Shown here one piece after another: positions 36,625 through 44,058 of a DNA stretch of 64,000 bases. The stretch covers positions 4,267,001 to 4,331,000 of the forward strand of contig NZ_CP113432.1 in the NCBI RefSeq assembly GCF_026686735.1, given 5' to 3'. Both the position numbers and the translations under genes were made by a program. Origin of the DNA: Pseudomonas triclosanedens. GTDB taxonomy: Bacteria; Pseudomonadota; Gammaproteobacteria; Pseudomonadales; Pseudomonadaceae. The notes beneath the pieces were generated by a model. That model worked only from the letters and a program-made list of their open reading frames with translations, searched no databases and was not told where the DNA came from. Positions within the stretch are counted from its first letter, which is position 1. Each line of letters begins with the position of its first letter.

Positions 36625-36662
36625 CGTGAATTTCACGCGCCGGGCGCATCGGGCGCCCGGCG
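36625..36662 (-). promoter_or_regulatory. intercistronic hairpin and palindrome between DUF1302 and DUF1329
   Basis: A 10-bp perfect stem, CGCCGGGCGC (36638-36647) and GCGCCCGGCG (36653-36662), with a 5-base loop, is followed by CGTGAATTTCACG (36625-36637) just before the DUF1329 ribosome binding site. There is no T-run. It may protect or process the mRNA, giving unequal expression of the two genes. Confidence 0.5.
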
Positions 36663-36673
36663 AGTGCTTGTCG

Positions 36674-38641
36674 TTAGAAGGAGTACTTGACGTTGAAGCC
36701 GATGTTGTCGCGGTCGCGGCTGGAGTTGTTCTGCCCTGCACCGTAGAACTCGGTGTACTGCAGCTCGGCTTCCAGGGAGTTCAGGTAGGTAGCCTTGACG
36801 CCCAGGGTGTAGGCCTTGCGGCCTTCGATGAAGTTGCCGGTCTGGTAGGAGTTGCCTTCGAAGTCGTCCTTGTAGACAGCGTATGGCGAGATGTTCACGC
36901 CAGCGAAGACGTCGTTCCAGGTACCCGAGAGCAGCAGGGTGTAGCCGTAGGCGTTCTTGTTCACCTGATCGTCGCGGTCGTAGCCGGAGATATAGGCGCC
37001 ATTCGCGCGGCCGGAGTAGTAGCGGGTCGAACCGTCGTAGGCGGTGTATTTCAGGCTGCTGCCGCGCAGGTGCTCGGAAGCCAGTTCCGCCACACCCATC
37101 AGGGAGTCGAAGGACAGCGACGGGCCAAAGTTGTAGATGGTGCCCAGCGAGGTGTTGAAGGCTTCGACACGCTCGTAGTTGTGGATCTGGTCAGTCATAG
37201 CGACCTGGCCGCCACCGATGTTCACGGTCTTGCCGCTGGCCAGCGCCGGGGCCTGGACCAGCAGGTCGCCGAGCAGGTCGTTGGTGGTAGCGATGCCGAT
37301 CGGCAGGTTCGGACGGTAGGCCAGTTCACCGAATACCGAGGCGTCGGCCACGGTGGTGTTGAAGCTCAGGCCGTACATGCGGATGTTCTCGACGTACTCG
37401 CGACGGGCGTTGACCTGGTTGGCCACGTCCACCGAGGTGGCGCCGTTGACCAGGCTCAGCACCTGACCGGCCATCGCGTTGCCGCCAGCAGCCGCGTTGA
37501 CCAGTTGATTGTAGGAGGAGAAGCCACCCACACCGGCGAGCTGATCGAGGTTCACGCCGGCGTAATCGCGGTTCAGGTCGGCGTAGATGGTCGGCTCTTT
37601 GGAGTGATAGTTGACGAAGTAGAAGCCGAACTCGGTGGAGTTCAGTTGTTCGGCGATGTAATGGAAAGCTACGCCGAACTGGCCGTCGTTCTTGGCGTTG
37701 ATGTCCTTGCCGACATGGGCGACCTTGAACACGCCATTGGAGTCCAGGTACTCGGTGCCCTGCAGGCCGCCCACGTGGGCTGCCGAGAGCTGCGGGTAGA
37801 GGCTCTGGAACAGCGGATTGGAAAGAGCGCCCACCGTGGTGTAGGCGGTATTGCCGCCATCGGCGAACAGGTCGGTCTCGGAGAAGAAGGTGCCGACCGG
37901 GTCGATGCGGGTTTCCTTCCAGTTCCACTGGTAGAAGGTATCCATCGACAGGTTGTCGGTCAGGCCGACGTTGAAGCTGAGAGCCTCGACCGGCATCAGT
38001 ACTTCTTTCAGCTCCGAGCCCGGCAGGCGGAACTTGGCGGCATCGACCGGGTTGGTAGTGTTCACGCCACCACGGTAGAAGAGGCCCTCGCCCCAGTTGA
38101 ACACCTGGCGCCCCAGGCGCGCGGTAACCGGACGCTCGGCGACATCCCAGTTGCCATAGACGTAGGCATCGAGGATTTCCGCACGGTTGCCGGCGGCATC
38201 GCGGGTCTCGCTGGTGAAGCGGTCGCTGTTGGGGTAGGTCTGGCTCGGCTGCGGCGGCTGGTTGTTCTCGTAGTAGTCGTTGCGCTTGTCCATGATCTGG
38301 GTGTCATAGAACGCGGAGCCACGCACGAACATGCCGTAGTTCTTGTAGGTCGCTTCCAGGTCGGAAGTGATCTTGTACACCTCGGAAACCAGGCCGGTGC
38401 TGAAGTTGCGGTTGCCGTCGTTACCGTTGATGTCGTTGTTGGTCTTGTCCTGTCCCTGCACACGCCAAAGGGCGCCGTAGGACACTGTGGTATCCAGCGA
38501 GCCGCTGACTTCGTTATCGAGGAAGCTGAATTCGACGGCTCCAGCCGGAACCGACATCAGCAGCGGCAGCACGCCTGCCAGGGCGAAACCCGCGCGAGCA
38601 GGTGCAAAGCGCAAGACGGGCTTGCGAACTGGGATTTCCAT
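36674..38641 (-). CDS. DUF1302 outer-membrane protein
   Basis: A 655-residue exported protein: signal peptide to about residue 35 (PAGAVEFSF cleavage region), then many alternating beta-strand segments with aromatic ends, and the C-terminal NVKYSF. The final phenylalanine and the aromatic-rich strands are typical of beta-barrel outer-membrane proteins. DUF1302 is unassigned, but is consistently paired with DUF1329, LuxR regulators and RND/BNR genes. It is the first gene of the minus-strand cluster and carries a sigma-54-type promoter upstream. Transport of hydrophobic compounds or lipids across the outer membrane is the likely role, by inference. Confidence 0.85.
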   Translation of the reverse strand: MEIPVRKPVLRFAPARAGFALAGVLPLLMSVPAGAVEFSFLDNEVSGSLDTTVSYGALWRVQGQDKTNNDINGNDGNRNFSTGLVSEVYKITSDLEATYKNYGMFVRGSAFYDTQIMDKRNDYYENNQPPQPSQTYPNSDRFTSETRDAAGNRAEILDAYVYGNWDVAERPVTARLGRQVFNWGEGLFYRGGVNTTNPVDAAKFRLPGSELKEVLMPVEALSFNVGLTDNLSMDTFYQWNWKETRIDPVGTFFSETDLFADGGNTAYTTVGALSNPLFQSLYPQLSAAHVGGLQGTEYLDSNGVFKVAHVGKDINAKNDGQFGVAFHYIAEQLNSTEFGFYFVNYHSKEPTIYADLNRDYAGVNLDQLAGVGGFSSYNQLVNAAAGGNAMAGQVLSLVNGATSVDVANQVNARREYVENIRMYGLSFNTTVADASVFGELAYRPNLPIGIATTNDLLGDLLVQAPALASGKTVNIGGGQVAMTDQIHNYERVEAFNTSLGTIYNFGPSLSFDSLMGVAELASEHLRGSSLKYTAYDGSTRYYSGRANGAYISGYDRDDQVNKNAYGYTLLLSGTWNDVFAGVNISPYAVYKDDFEGNSYQTGNFIEGRKAYTLGVKATYLNSLEAELQYTEFYGAGQNNSSRDRDNIGFNVKYSF

Positions 38642-38814
38642 TAGGACTCACTCCATGGACTGATCATTCTGTAGGGGCGCCGCCAGTACGGACGGTTCGC
38701 CTGTCAGCCGTTATTCCACGGCCTTGTTGTCGTCGATCTGAGGAAACTCCCCCAAAGGTGCTCGACACGCCCCCCGACCCAATGGACGGGCAAAGGCTAA
38801 GCGGCATCGGCCGG

Positions 38815-38831
38815 TGCAACCCCAGTGCCAA
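38815..38831 (-). promoter_or_regulatory. sigma-54 (RpoN) promoter of the DUF1302 gene
   Basis: On the minus strand TTGGCAC, five bases, TTGCA: the -24 GG (38829-38828) and -12 GC (38817-38816) have exact RpoN spacing and all core bases match TGGCAC-N5-TTGC. The transcript would start near 38804, giving a leader of about 160 bases before the DUF1302 start. Confidence 0.8.
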
Positions 38832-38835
38832 TAAT

Positions 38836-38849
38836 TCAGACATGTCTGA
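38836..38849. promoter_or_regulatory. 14-bp perfect palindrome TCAGACATGTCTGA
   Basis: It lies four bases upstream of the sigma-54 -24 element on the minus strand. It is a candidate operator for a dimeric regulator; its place close to the promoter suggests repression or a co-regulator such as IHF or TetR/LuxR-type proteins. Confidence 0.55.
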
Positions 38850-38892
38850 TTTTGCTTACAAAATTTAAAGATATGTCCCGCTACTTTTTGTG

Positions 38893-38911
38893 ACTGATCA
38901 TCCACTGATCA
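38893..38911. repeat. tandem ACTGATCA repeats upstream of the sigma-54 promoter
   Basis: ACTGATCA occurs at 38893-38900 and at 38904-38911, an 11-bp period (one helical turn), and a third copy lies at 38659-38666 close to the DUF1302 start codon. They lie about 65-80 bases upstream of the -24 element. Confidence 0.5.
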
Positions 38912-38923
38912 AATACGGTGACC

Positions 38924-38957
38924 GATTGCGCCATCCGCCCCTCGAAGTGGCGCAATC
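38924..38957. promoter_or_regulatory. candidate enhancer-binding site, 10-bp inverted repeat
   Basis: GATTGCGCCA (38924-38933) and TGGCGCAATC (38948-38957) are exact inverted copies with a 14-base spacer. They lie about 95-130 bases upstream of the sigma-54 promoter, the usual place for an NtrC-type activator. Confidence 0.55.
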
Positions 38958-39050
38958 TGCCCCTGGAAAGCCCGACGCAGACAGCACGGCACCGTCGCGT
39001 CAATGCGTTTGCGCGATAAGGTGGCTATCGTTCAATTTCGATAAGTAACA

Positions 39051-39086
39051 AAAAGGTGTTACCAACCAATGCTGGTAACACCTTTC
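39051..39086 (-). terminator. terminator of pepN
   Basis: AAAGGTGTTACCA and TGGTAACACCTTT form a 13-bp stem with an 8-base loop; T's follow on the minus strand. A second hairpin, GGCGCTCC with GGAGCGCC (39100-39119), lies between it and the pepN stop. Confidence 0.85.
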
Positions 39087-39121
39087 CAGAGGGGAAATGG
39101 CGCTCCGGAAGGAGCGCCGGA

Positions 39122-41779
39122 TCAGGCGAGGCTCTTGCTGACCACTTCGTAGACGTCGCTGGACAGCTCGCCGGAGGCGAGGATGCGCTCCAGTTCGGCC
39201 TTCATCAGCGCCTGGCGCTCGGGCGCATACTTGCGCCAGCGGGTCAGCGGCGTCAGCAGACGCGAGGCGATCTGCGGGTTGAGCGCGTTGAGGGTGATGA
39301 TCTGGTCGGCCAGGAAGCGGTAGCCCGCGCCGTCCGCCCGATGGAAGTTCACCGCGTTCTGGTTGGCGAAGGCACCGATCAGCGCGCGGATCTTGTTCGG
39401 GTTCTTCAGGGTGAAGGCCGAGTGGCTCATCAGCGCCTGCACCCGCTCCAGCCCGCCCGGCAGGGTGCAACCGGCCTGGACGCTGAACCACTGGTCCATC
39501 ACCAGCGGGTCGTCCTTGAAGTAGTCGGCGAACATCGCCAGCGCCTCGGCCTTCTCACTCTCGAAGGAGGAGTTGACCAGCACTGCCAGGGCGGTGAGGC
39601 GCTCGGTCATGTTGTCGCAATCCTTGTACTGCTCCTGACAGGCCGCGAGCACCTCGGGCTTGCCGCTCTGCATGAGATAGGAAAGCGCAATGTTCTGCAG
39701 GCTGCGGCGGGCAATGTGCGAGGCCTCGGCAACATATGCGGTATCGCGCGACTGCTGGCGGTTGGCCTGGTAACGCGCCCAGAGCTGTTCGTGCAGCGCT
39801 GCGCCGATCTGCCGGCGGGCAAATTCGCGAGCGGCGTGGATCGCCTCGACGTCGGCCACTTCGCTGATCTCGGTGAGGTACGCCTCGCTGGGCAGCGAGA
39901 GCATTTCAGCGACCATCGCCTGGTCCAGCCCGGCATCCAGCAGCAGGGTGCGGAAAGCCACGATCAGGCGCTGGTCGAGCACCAGTTGCTCGCCACGCTG
40001 GTGCTGGCCGATCAACTCCTGCAGCACCTGCACGGACAGTTGCTGGCCGGCTTCCCAGCGGTTGAAGCCATCCTCGTCGTGCTGCATGAGGAACATCAGT
40101 TGGTCACGGTCGTAGGGGAAGCTCAGCTTCACCGGCGCGGAAAAGCCGCGCAGCAGCGAAGGCAGCGGTTTTTCCGCCAAGCCGATGAAGGTGAAGGACT
40201 GCTCGGTCTCGGTGACCTGCAGCACACGGTCGCTGCCGTGGGCATGTTCCTCGCCGGCAAGGCGCAGCGACAGCGCATTGCCGAGGCGATCGATCAGGCC
40301 CATCTGCACCGGGATGACGAAGGGCAGCTTCTCGGCCTGCCCCGGCGTGGGCGGGCAGCTCTGGCGGAAGGTCAGGGTGTAGCTCTGTGCCGCGGCATCG
40401 TAGCTTTCCTCCACGGCCAGGCGCGGGGTGCCGGACTGGCTGTACCAGCGCTTGAACTGGGTGAGGTCGACCCCGTTGGCATCTTCCATCGCCTTGATGA
40501 AGTCGTCGCAGGTCACGGCCTGGCCGTCATGACGCTCGAAGTACAGGTCGGTACCCTTGCGGAAGCCATCGGCGCCCAGCAGGGTGTGGATCATGCGCAC
40601 GACTTCCGCGCCCTTCTCGTAGACGGTCAGGGTGTAGAAGTTGGAAATCTCGATGAAGGAATCCGGGCGCACCGGATGGGCCATCGGGCCGGCATCTTCG
40701 GCGAACTGGTTGGTGCGCAGGAAGGCCACGTCCTCGACGCGCTTGACGGTGCGCGAGTTCATGTCGGCGGAGAATTCGCTGTCGCGGAACACGGTGAAGC
40801 CTTCCTTGAGCGACAGCTGGAACCAGTCGCGGCAGGTCACGCGGTTGCCCGACCAGTTGTGGAAGTACTCGTGGGCGACGACACCTTCGACGCGCTGGTG
40901 CGCGGCATCGGTGGCGGTCTCGGCCTTGGCCAGTACGCAGCTGGAGTTGAAGATGTTGAGGCCCTTGTTCTCCATGGCGCCCATGTTGAAGTCGTTGACC
41001 GCGACGATCATGAAGATGTCCAGGTCGTACTCGCGGCCGTAGACCTTCTCGTCCCAGCGCATCGAGTTCTTCAGGCTGTCCATGGCGTGCTGGACCTTGT
41101 CGATGTTCTCCGGCTCGACATAGATGCGCAGGGTGACTTCGCGCTCGCTCATGGTGGTGAACTGGTCTTCCACGCACCAGAGGTCACCGGCGACCAGGGC
41201 GAACAGGTAGGCCGGCTTCTTGAACGGGTCCTGCCAGGTCGCCCAGTGGCGGCCGCCCTCTTCCGAGCCGCTGGCCACCGGATTGCCGTTGGACAGGAGC
41301 ACCGGGTACTGGTGCTGCTCGGCCGACAGCGTGGTGGTGAAGCTGCTCATCACGTCCGGACGGTCGAGGTAGTAGGTGATCTTGCGGAAGCCCTCGGCCT
41401 CGCACTGGGTGCAGAACATCTTGCCGGACTTGTACAGGCCTTCCAGCGCGGTGTTGCTTTCCGGGTGGATGCGCACCGTGCTGTCGACGGTGAAGGCATT
41501 CGCGGTCGGCTGCAGAGTCAGATGGTTCTCGTCGAGCTGGTACTGGCCGGCTTCGAGGGGCTGGTCATCGAGCGACAGCGACAGCAGCTCCAGTTGCTGG
41601 CCGTCGAGCACGAGCGGCGGCAGGCCGTCGCCGCGCTCGGGGTTGCGGCGCATCACCAGCTGGGCGTGGACCAGGGTGTGGTCCTCGTACAGCTCGAAGG
41701 TCAGGTTGGTCTCGTCGATCAGGTACTCGGGCGCCTGATAATCCTTGAGGTAGATGACTTTCGGTTGCTCGGTACGCAT
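39122..41779 (-). CDS. pepN: aminopeptidase N (M1 family)
   Basis: An 885-residue cytosolic zinc metallopeptidase that removes N-terminal residues from peptides. The substrate-anchoring GAMEN motif appears in NMGAMENKGLNIF and the zinc site is VVAHEYFHNWSGNRVTCRDWFQLSLKEG (H, H and the downstream E). Length and N-terminus (MRTEQPKVIYLKDYQAPEYL) match proteobacterial PepN. Two hairpins follow the stop. The gene is alone in its transcript, with the DUF2797 gene ending 160 bases upstream. Confidence 0.96.
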   Translation of the reverse strand: MRTEQPKVIYLKDYQAPEYLIDETNLTFELYEDHTLVHAQLVMRRNPERGDGLPPLVLDGQQLELLSLSLDDQPLEAGQYQLDENHLTLQPTANAFTVDSTVRIHPESNTALEGLYKSGKMFCTQCEAEGFRKITYYLDRPDVMSSFTTTLSAEQHQYPVLLSNGNPVASGSEEGGRHWATWQDPFKKPAYLFALVAGDLWCVEDQFTTMSEREVTLRIYVEPENIDKVQHAMDSLKNSMRWDEKVYGREYDLDIFMIVAVNDFNMGAMENKGLNIFNSSCVLAKAETATDAAHQRVEGVVAHEYFHNWSGNRVTCRDWFQLSLKEGFTVFRDSEFSADMNSRTVKRVEDVAFLRTNQFAEDAGPMAHPVRPDSFIEISNFYTLTVYEKGAEVVRMIHTLLGADGFRKGTDLYFERHDGQAVTCDDFIKAMEDANGVDLTQFKRWYSQSGTPRLAVEESYDAAAQSYTLTFRQSCPPTPGQAEKLPFVIPVQMGLIDRLGNALSLRLAGEEHAHGSDRVLQVTETEQSFTFIGLAEKPLPSLLRGFSAPVKLSFPYDRDQLMFLMQHDEDGFNRWEAGQQLSVQVLQELIGQHQRGEQLVLDQRLIVAFRTLLLDAGLDQAMVAEMLSLPSEAYLTEISEVADVEAIHAAREFARRQIGAALHEQLWARYQANRQQSRDTAYVAEASHIARRSLQNIALSYLMQSGKPEVLAACQEQYKDCDNMTERLTALAVLVNSSFESEKAEALAMFADYFKDDPLVMDQWFSVQAGCTLPGGLERVQALMSHSAFTLKNPNKIRALIGAFANQNAVNFHRADGAGYRFLADQIITLNALNPQIASRLLTPLTRWRKYAPERQALMKAELERILASGELSSDVYEVVSKSLA

Positions 41780-41868
41780 GGCTTTTGGCCCCTTGGAAGG
41801 CGGCAGGCAGGATGGGCCGGCCGGAGGAATACTGACTCTAGCGATTGGGAACGGCGCGGGCGAGTCGC

Positions 41869-41896
41869 AGGACGCATCTATCCGTGGATGCGTCCT
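41869..41896. terminator. perfect 10-bp hairpin after the DUF2797 gene
   Basis: AGGACGCATC and GATGCGTCCT with an 8-base loop, between the DUF2797 stop and the pepN start. The T-run is only TCTCT on the plus side, so termination is plausible but not certain. Confidence 0.45.
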
Positions 41897-41939
41897 TCTC
41901 TAGATGCGAGCCCTGGCCGGAAATTCAATGCCGCGTCGA

Positions 41940-42767
41940 TCAGGCGCTGATCGCCAGCTGGTACGCGGTGTACTTGCGCACGTTGATCACGCCGGTATCG
42001 AAAATCAGGTACTGGCCCTTGATGCCTTGCAGCGTACCTTCCACCACCGGCGTCTTGTCCAGGTCGAAGCTGGTGATCTTGGCCGGGTAGGCTTCCACCG
42101 GGTAGCTGATCTCGATGGGCTGCATGTCGATCACCGGTTGGATCGCCTGCAGGCCGAAGCGCTGCTGCAATCCGACGATGCCGTCGGCGCAGGCATCGAA
42201 GATCTGCTCGCGGATGGCAATCAGGTCCAGCGGCTCGGCCTCGCCCTTGAGCAGCGCACGCCAGTTGGTACGGTCGGTGACCTGGGTACGCAGCAGGTCT
42301 TCGACGAAGCCTGACTGCTGCCGGGTCGCCACACGCATGATCGGCAGGGCCTGGCGCGCACCCTGGTCGATCCAGCGAGTCGGCACCTGGGTGGCGCGGG
42401 TGATGCCGACCTTCACGCCCGACGAGTTGGCCAGGTAGACCACGTGGTCAGTCATGCAGAAACGCTCGCCCCACTCCGGCTCACGGCACGATCCGTCTTC
42501 GTAATGGCACTTCTCCGGGCTCATGATGCAACTGTCGCACTGCGCCAGCTTGGTGAAGCACGGATAACAGTAGCCCTGGCTGAAGCTCTTCTTGGTCTTG
42601 CGGCCGCAATGGCAGCAGAAGATCTCGCCCAGGTACTCCAGGCGAACGCTCTTGCCGATCAGCGGATTGACTGCGACTTCGTCCTCGCCGAGGCGAAACG
42701 CATACTGCACGGGGCTTTCAAGGCGCGCCGACATCTTGCTCAGGGCGCCACGTCCGATTTCCCGCAT
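41940..42767 (-). CDS. DUF2797 cysteine-rich protein
   Basis: A 275-residue protein. Residues about 50-105 hold a dense cysteine/histidine region (CCHCGRK, CYPCF, CDSCIM, KCHYEDGSC, RFC), probably two zinc sites. A segment after it (VVYLANSSGVKVGITR...RWIDQGA...FVEDLLRTQ) has the look of a GIY-YIG-like fold. The C-terminal half binds a beta-rich domain (EGTLQGIKGQYLIFDTGVINVRKY). Function unknown, possibly RNA or DNA related. The start at 42767 overlaps the stop of the YeaC-family gene (TGATG); an alternative start is MSARLES, eleven residues later. Confidence 0.8.
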   Translation of the reverse strand: MREIGRGALSKMSARLESPVQYAFRLGEDEVAVNPLIGKSVRLEYLGEIFCCHCGRKTKKSFSQGYCYPCFTKLAQCDSCIMSPEKCHYEDGSCREPEWGERFCMTDHVVYLANSSGVKVGITRATQVPTRWIDQGARQALPIMRVATRQQSGFVEDLLRTQVTDRTNWRALLKGEAEPLDLIAIREQIFDACADGIVGLQQRFGLQAIQPVIDMQPIEISYPVEAYPAKITSFDLDKTPVVEGTLQGIKGQYLIFDTGVINVRKYTAYQLAISA

Positions 42768-43027
42768 CAGTGCAGGGAATTGGAGGAGAAGAGGATGTTC
42801 GGGATCGGCTCGGCGTGGGACGCGCAGGCCTGCTCACCCATGTAGCCGGTGCGCTGGTCCTCCGGGAGGTTTTCCATTTCCCAGGCAATCATGGCCTGCA
42901 GCGACAGCTCCTTCTGCTCCTGGGAGAGCTTGCGGCCGTCGGGCCATTTGCCGATTTCCACGGCGAGCTTGAGGCGCTCGTAGATTTCGGGGGTGATGTT
43001 CTCGATCATTTCGGCGAAGGACGACAT
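42767..43027 (-). CDS. YeaC-family (DUF1315) protein
   Basis: An 86-residue helical protein of the YeaC/DUF1315 family (MSSFAEMIENITPEIYERLKLAVEIGKWPDGRKLSQEQKELSLQAMIAWE), no known function. AGGAG lies eight bases before the ATG at 43027. It is coupled to the DUF2797 gene by an overlapping TGATG, so the two proteins are made from one message. Confidence 0.82.
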   Translation of the reverse strand: MSSFAEMIENITPEIYERLKLAVEIGKWPDGRKLSQEQKELSLQAMIAWEMENLPEDQRTGYMGEQACASHAEPIPNILFSSNSLH

Positions 43028-43185
43028 GTGGCCGGCTCCTGCTGGGGAAAACGAAACCGGCATTCTACCGGGCGAAAGGCTTGCGCGCACGAACGCCGGT
43101 CAACCGGTAGCGCAGCTCCTGGCTGCCGCAGGAGCTGCTTTCGCAGGATGCCCGGGGCCGGCAGGCATCGGCCACAGGCTCGCCG

Positions 43186-44058
43186 TCATGCGGCTCGGGC
43201 CGAGCGCCGCGCCAGCAACCCGCCGATGAAGCCACTCAGGCACCCTGCTACCAACCCGCCCACATGCGCGCCATTGGCGATGGATCCGAAGCCGAGCAGG
43301 TCGATCACCCCCGACAGACACACCAGCAGCCAGATCAGCATCATCGCCACCACGCCCCTGGGCAGGCTGTAGGCCGGAGTTGGCGCCATGCGCTGGAAAA
43401 TCCAGCAGTGGCCAAGCAGCCCATAGAGCACGCCGGACAGCCCGCCGAACAGGCTCGCGCCGCTGACGCCATACTGCACGACGTTGGATATCAGACCGAA
43501 GCCAAGGCTCAGGCCAAGCAGCATCCACGGCCCCTGGCGATACTCGATGCGTCGCCCCAGTTCCCAGTACCACATGGCGTTCATCGCCAGGTGCAGCCAG
43601 CCGAAGTGGATCAGCATCGGCGTAAACATCCGCCACCACTCGCCCGCAGCCAGCGTCTCGGACAGCGCCAGGAACATCACGCGATCCTCGCCGACCAGGC
43701 GAAAGTCCTGGAAGGTGAACCAGCGCAAGGTGTCCGCCGAGGTGCCCAGCAGGGTCACGGCCGCCACTACGAAGGTCACCAGCAGCACCGCTGCCGTCAT
43801 CCGGCTCAGCTTCAACTGCTGCACGAAACCGGGCCCGCGGCGCAGCGGCTCGGCCTGCACGGTGAATTCCGGGTCGCCCTGCGGATAACGCTCATAGAGC
43901 ATGCGTACCTGCTCCGCCAGTTGCGCGCTGGGCACCCAGAGTACCTGTTCGCCGGATTCCTCACTGACCCGGAACGGTACGTTCAGGCGCCGCAGCAGGC
44001 TGACGAACTCCCCCATGTCAACCGTAGCCGGCAGTCGAATCGCCTCAACCACACTCAC
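43186..44058 (-). CDS. rhomboid-family intramembrane serine protease
   Basis: A 290-residue GlpG-like protease that cuts transmembrane proteins inside the membrane. A cytosolic N-terminal domain (about 1-80) precedes six membrane segments. The catalytic dyad is S208 in GGLSGVLYGL and H265 in ANGAHVGGL; HFGWLHLAMNAMWYWELGRRIE is the rhomboid H/N oxyanion region. The start is a GTG at 44058, overlapping the stop of the upstream phosphatase gene (GTGA); GGAGG lies nine bases before it. An upstream ATG would give an unlikely N-terminus. Confidence 0.9.
   Translation of the reverse strand: MSVVEAIRLPATVDMGEFVSLLRRLNVPFRVSEESGEQVLWVPSAQLAEQVRMLYERYPQGDPEFTVQAEPLRRGPGFVQQLKLSRMTAAVLLVTFVVAAVTLLGTSADTLRWFTFQDFRLVGEDRVMFLALSETLAAGEWWRMFTPMLIHFGWLHLAMNAMWYWELGRRIEYRQGPWMLLGLSLGFGLISNVVQYGVSGASLFGGLSGVLYGLLGHCWIFQRMAPTPAYSLPRGVVAMMLIWLLVCLSGVIDLLGFGSIANGAHVGGLVAGCLSGFIGGLLARRSARAA

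Noticed and set aside
39056..41950. 964-codon open frame opposite pepN
   Set aside because: Antisense of pepN; no coherent domains and the true gene has HEYFHNW and GAMEN motifs.
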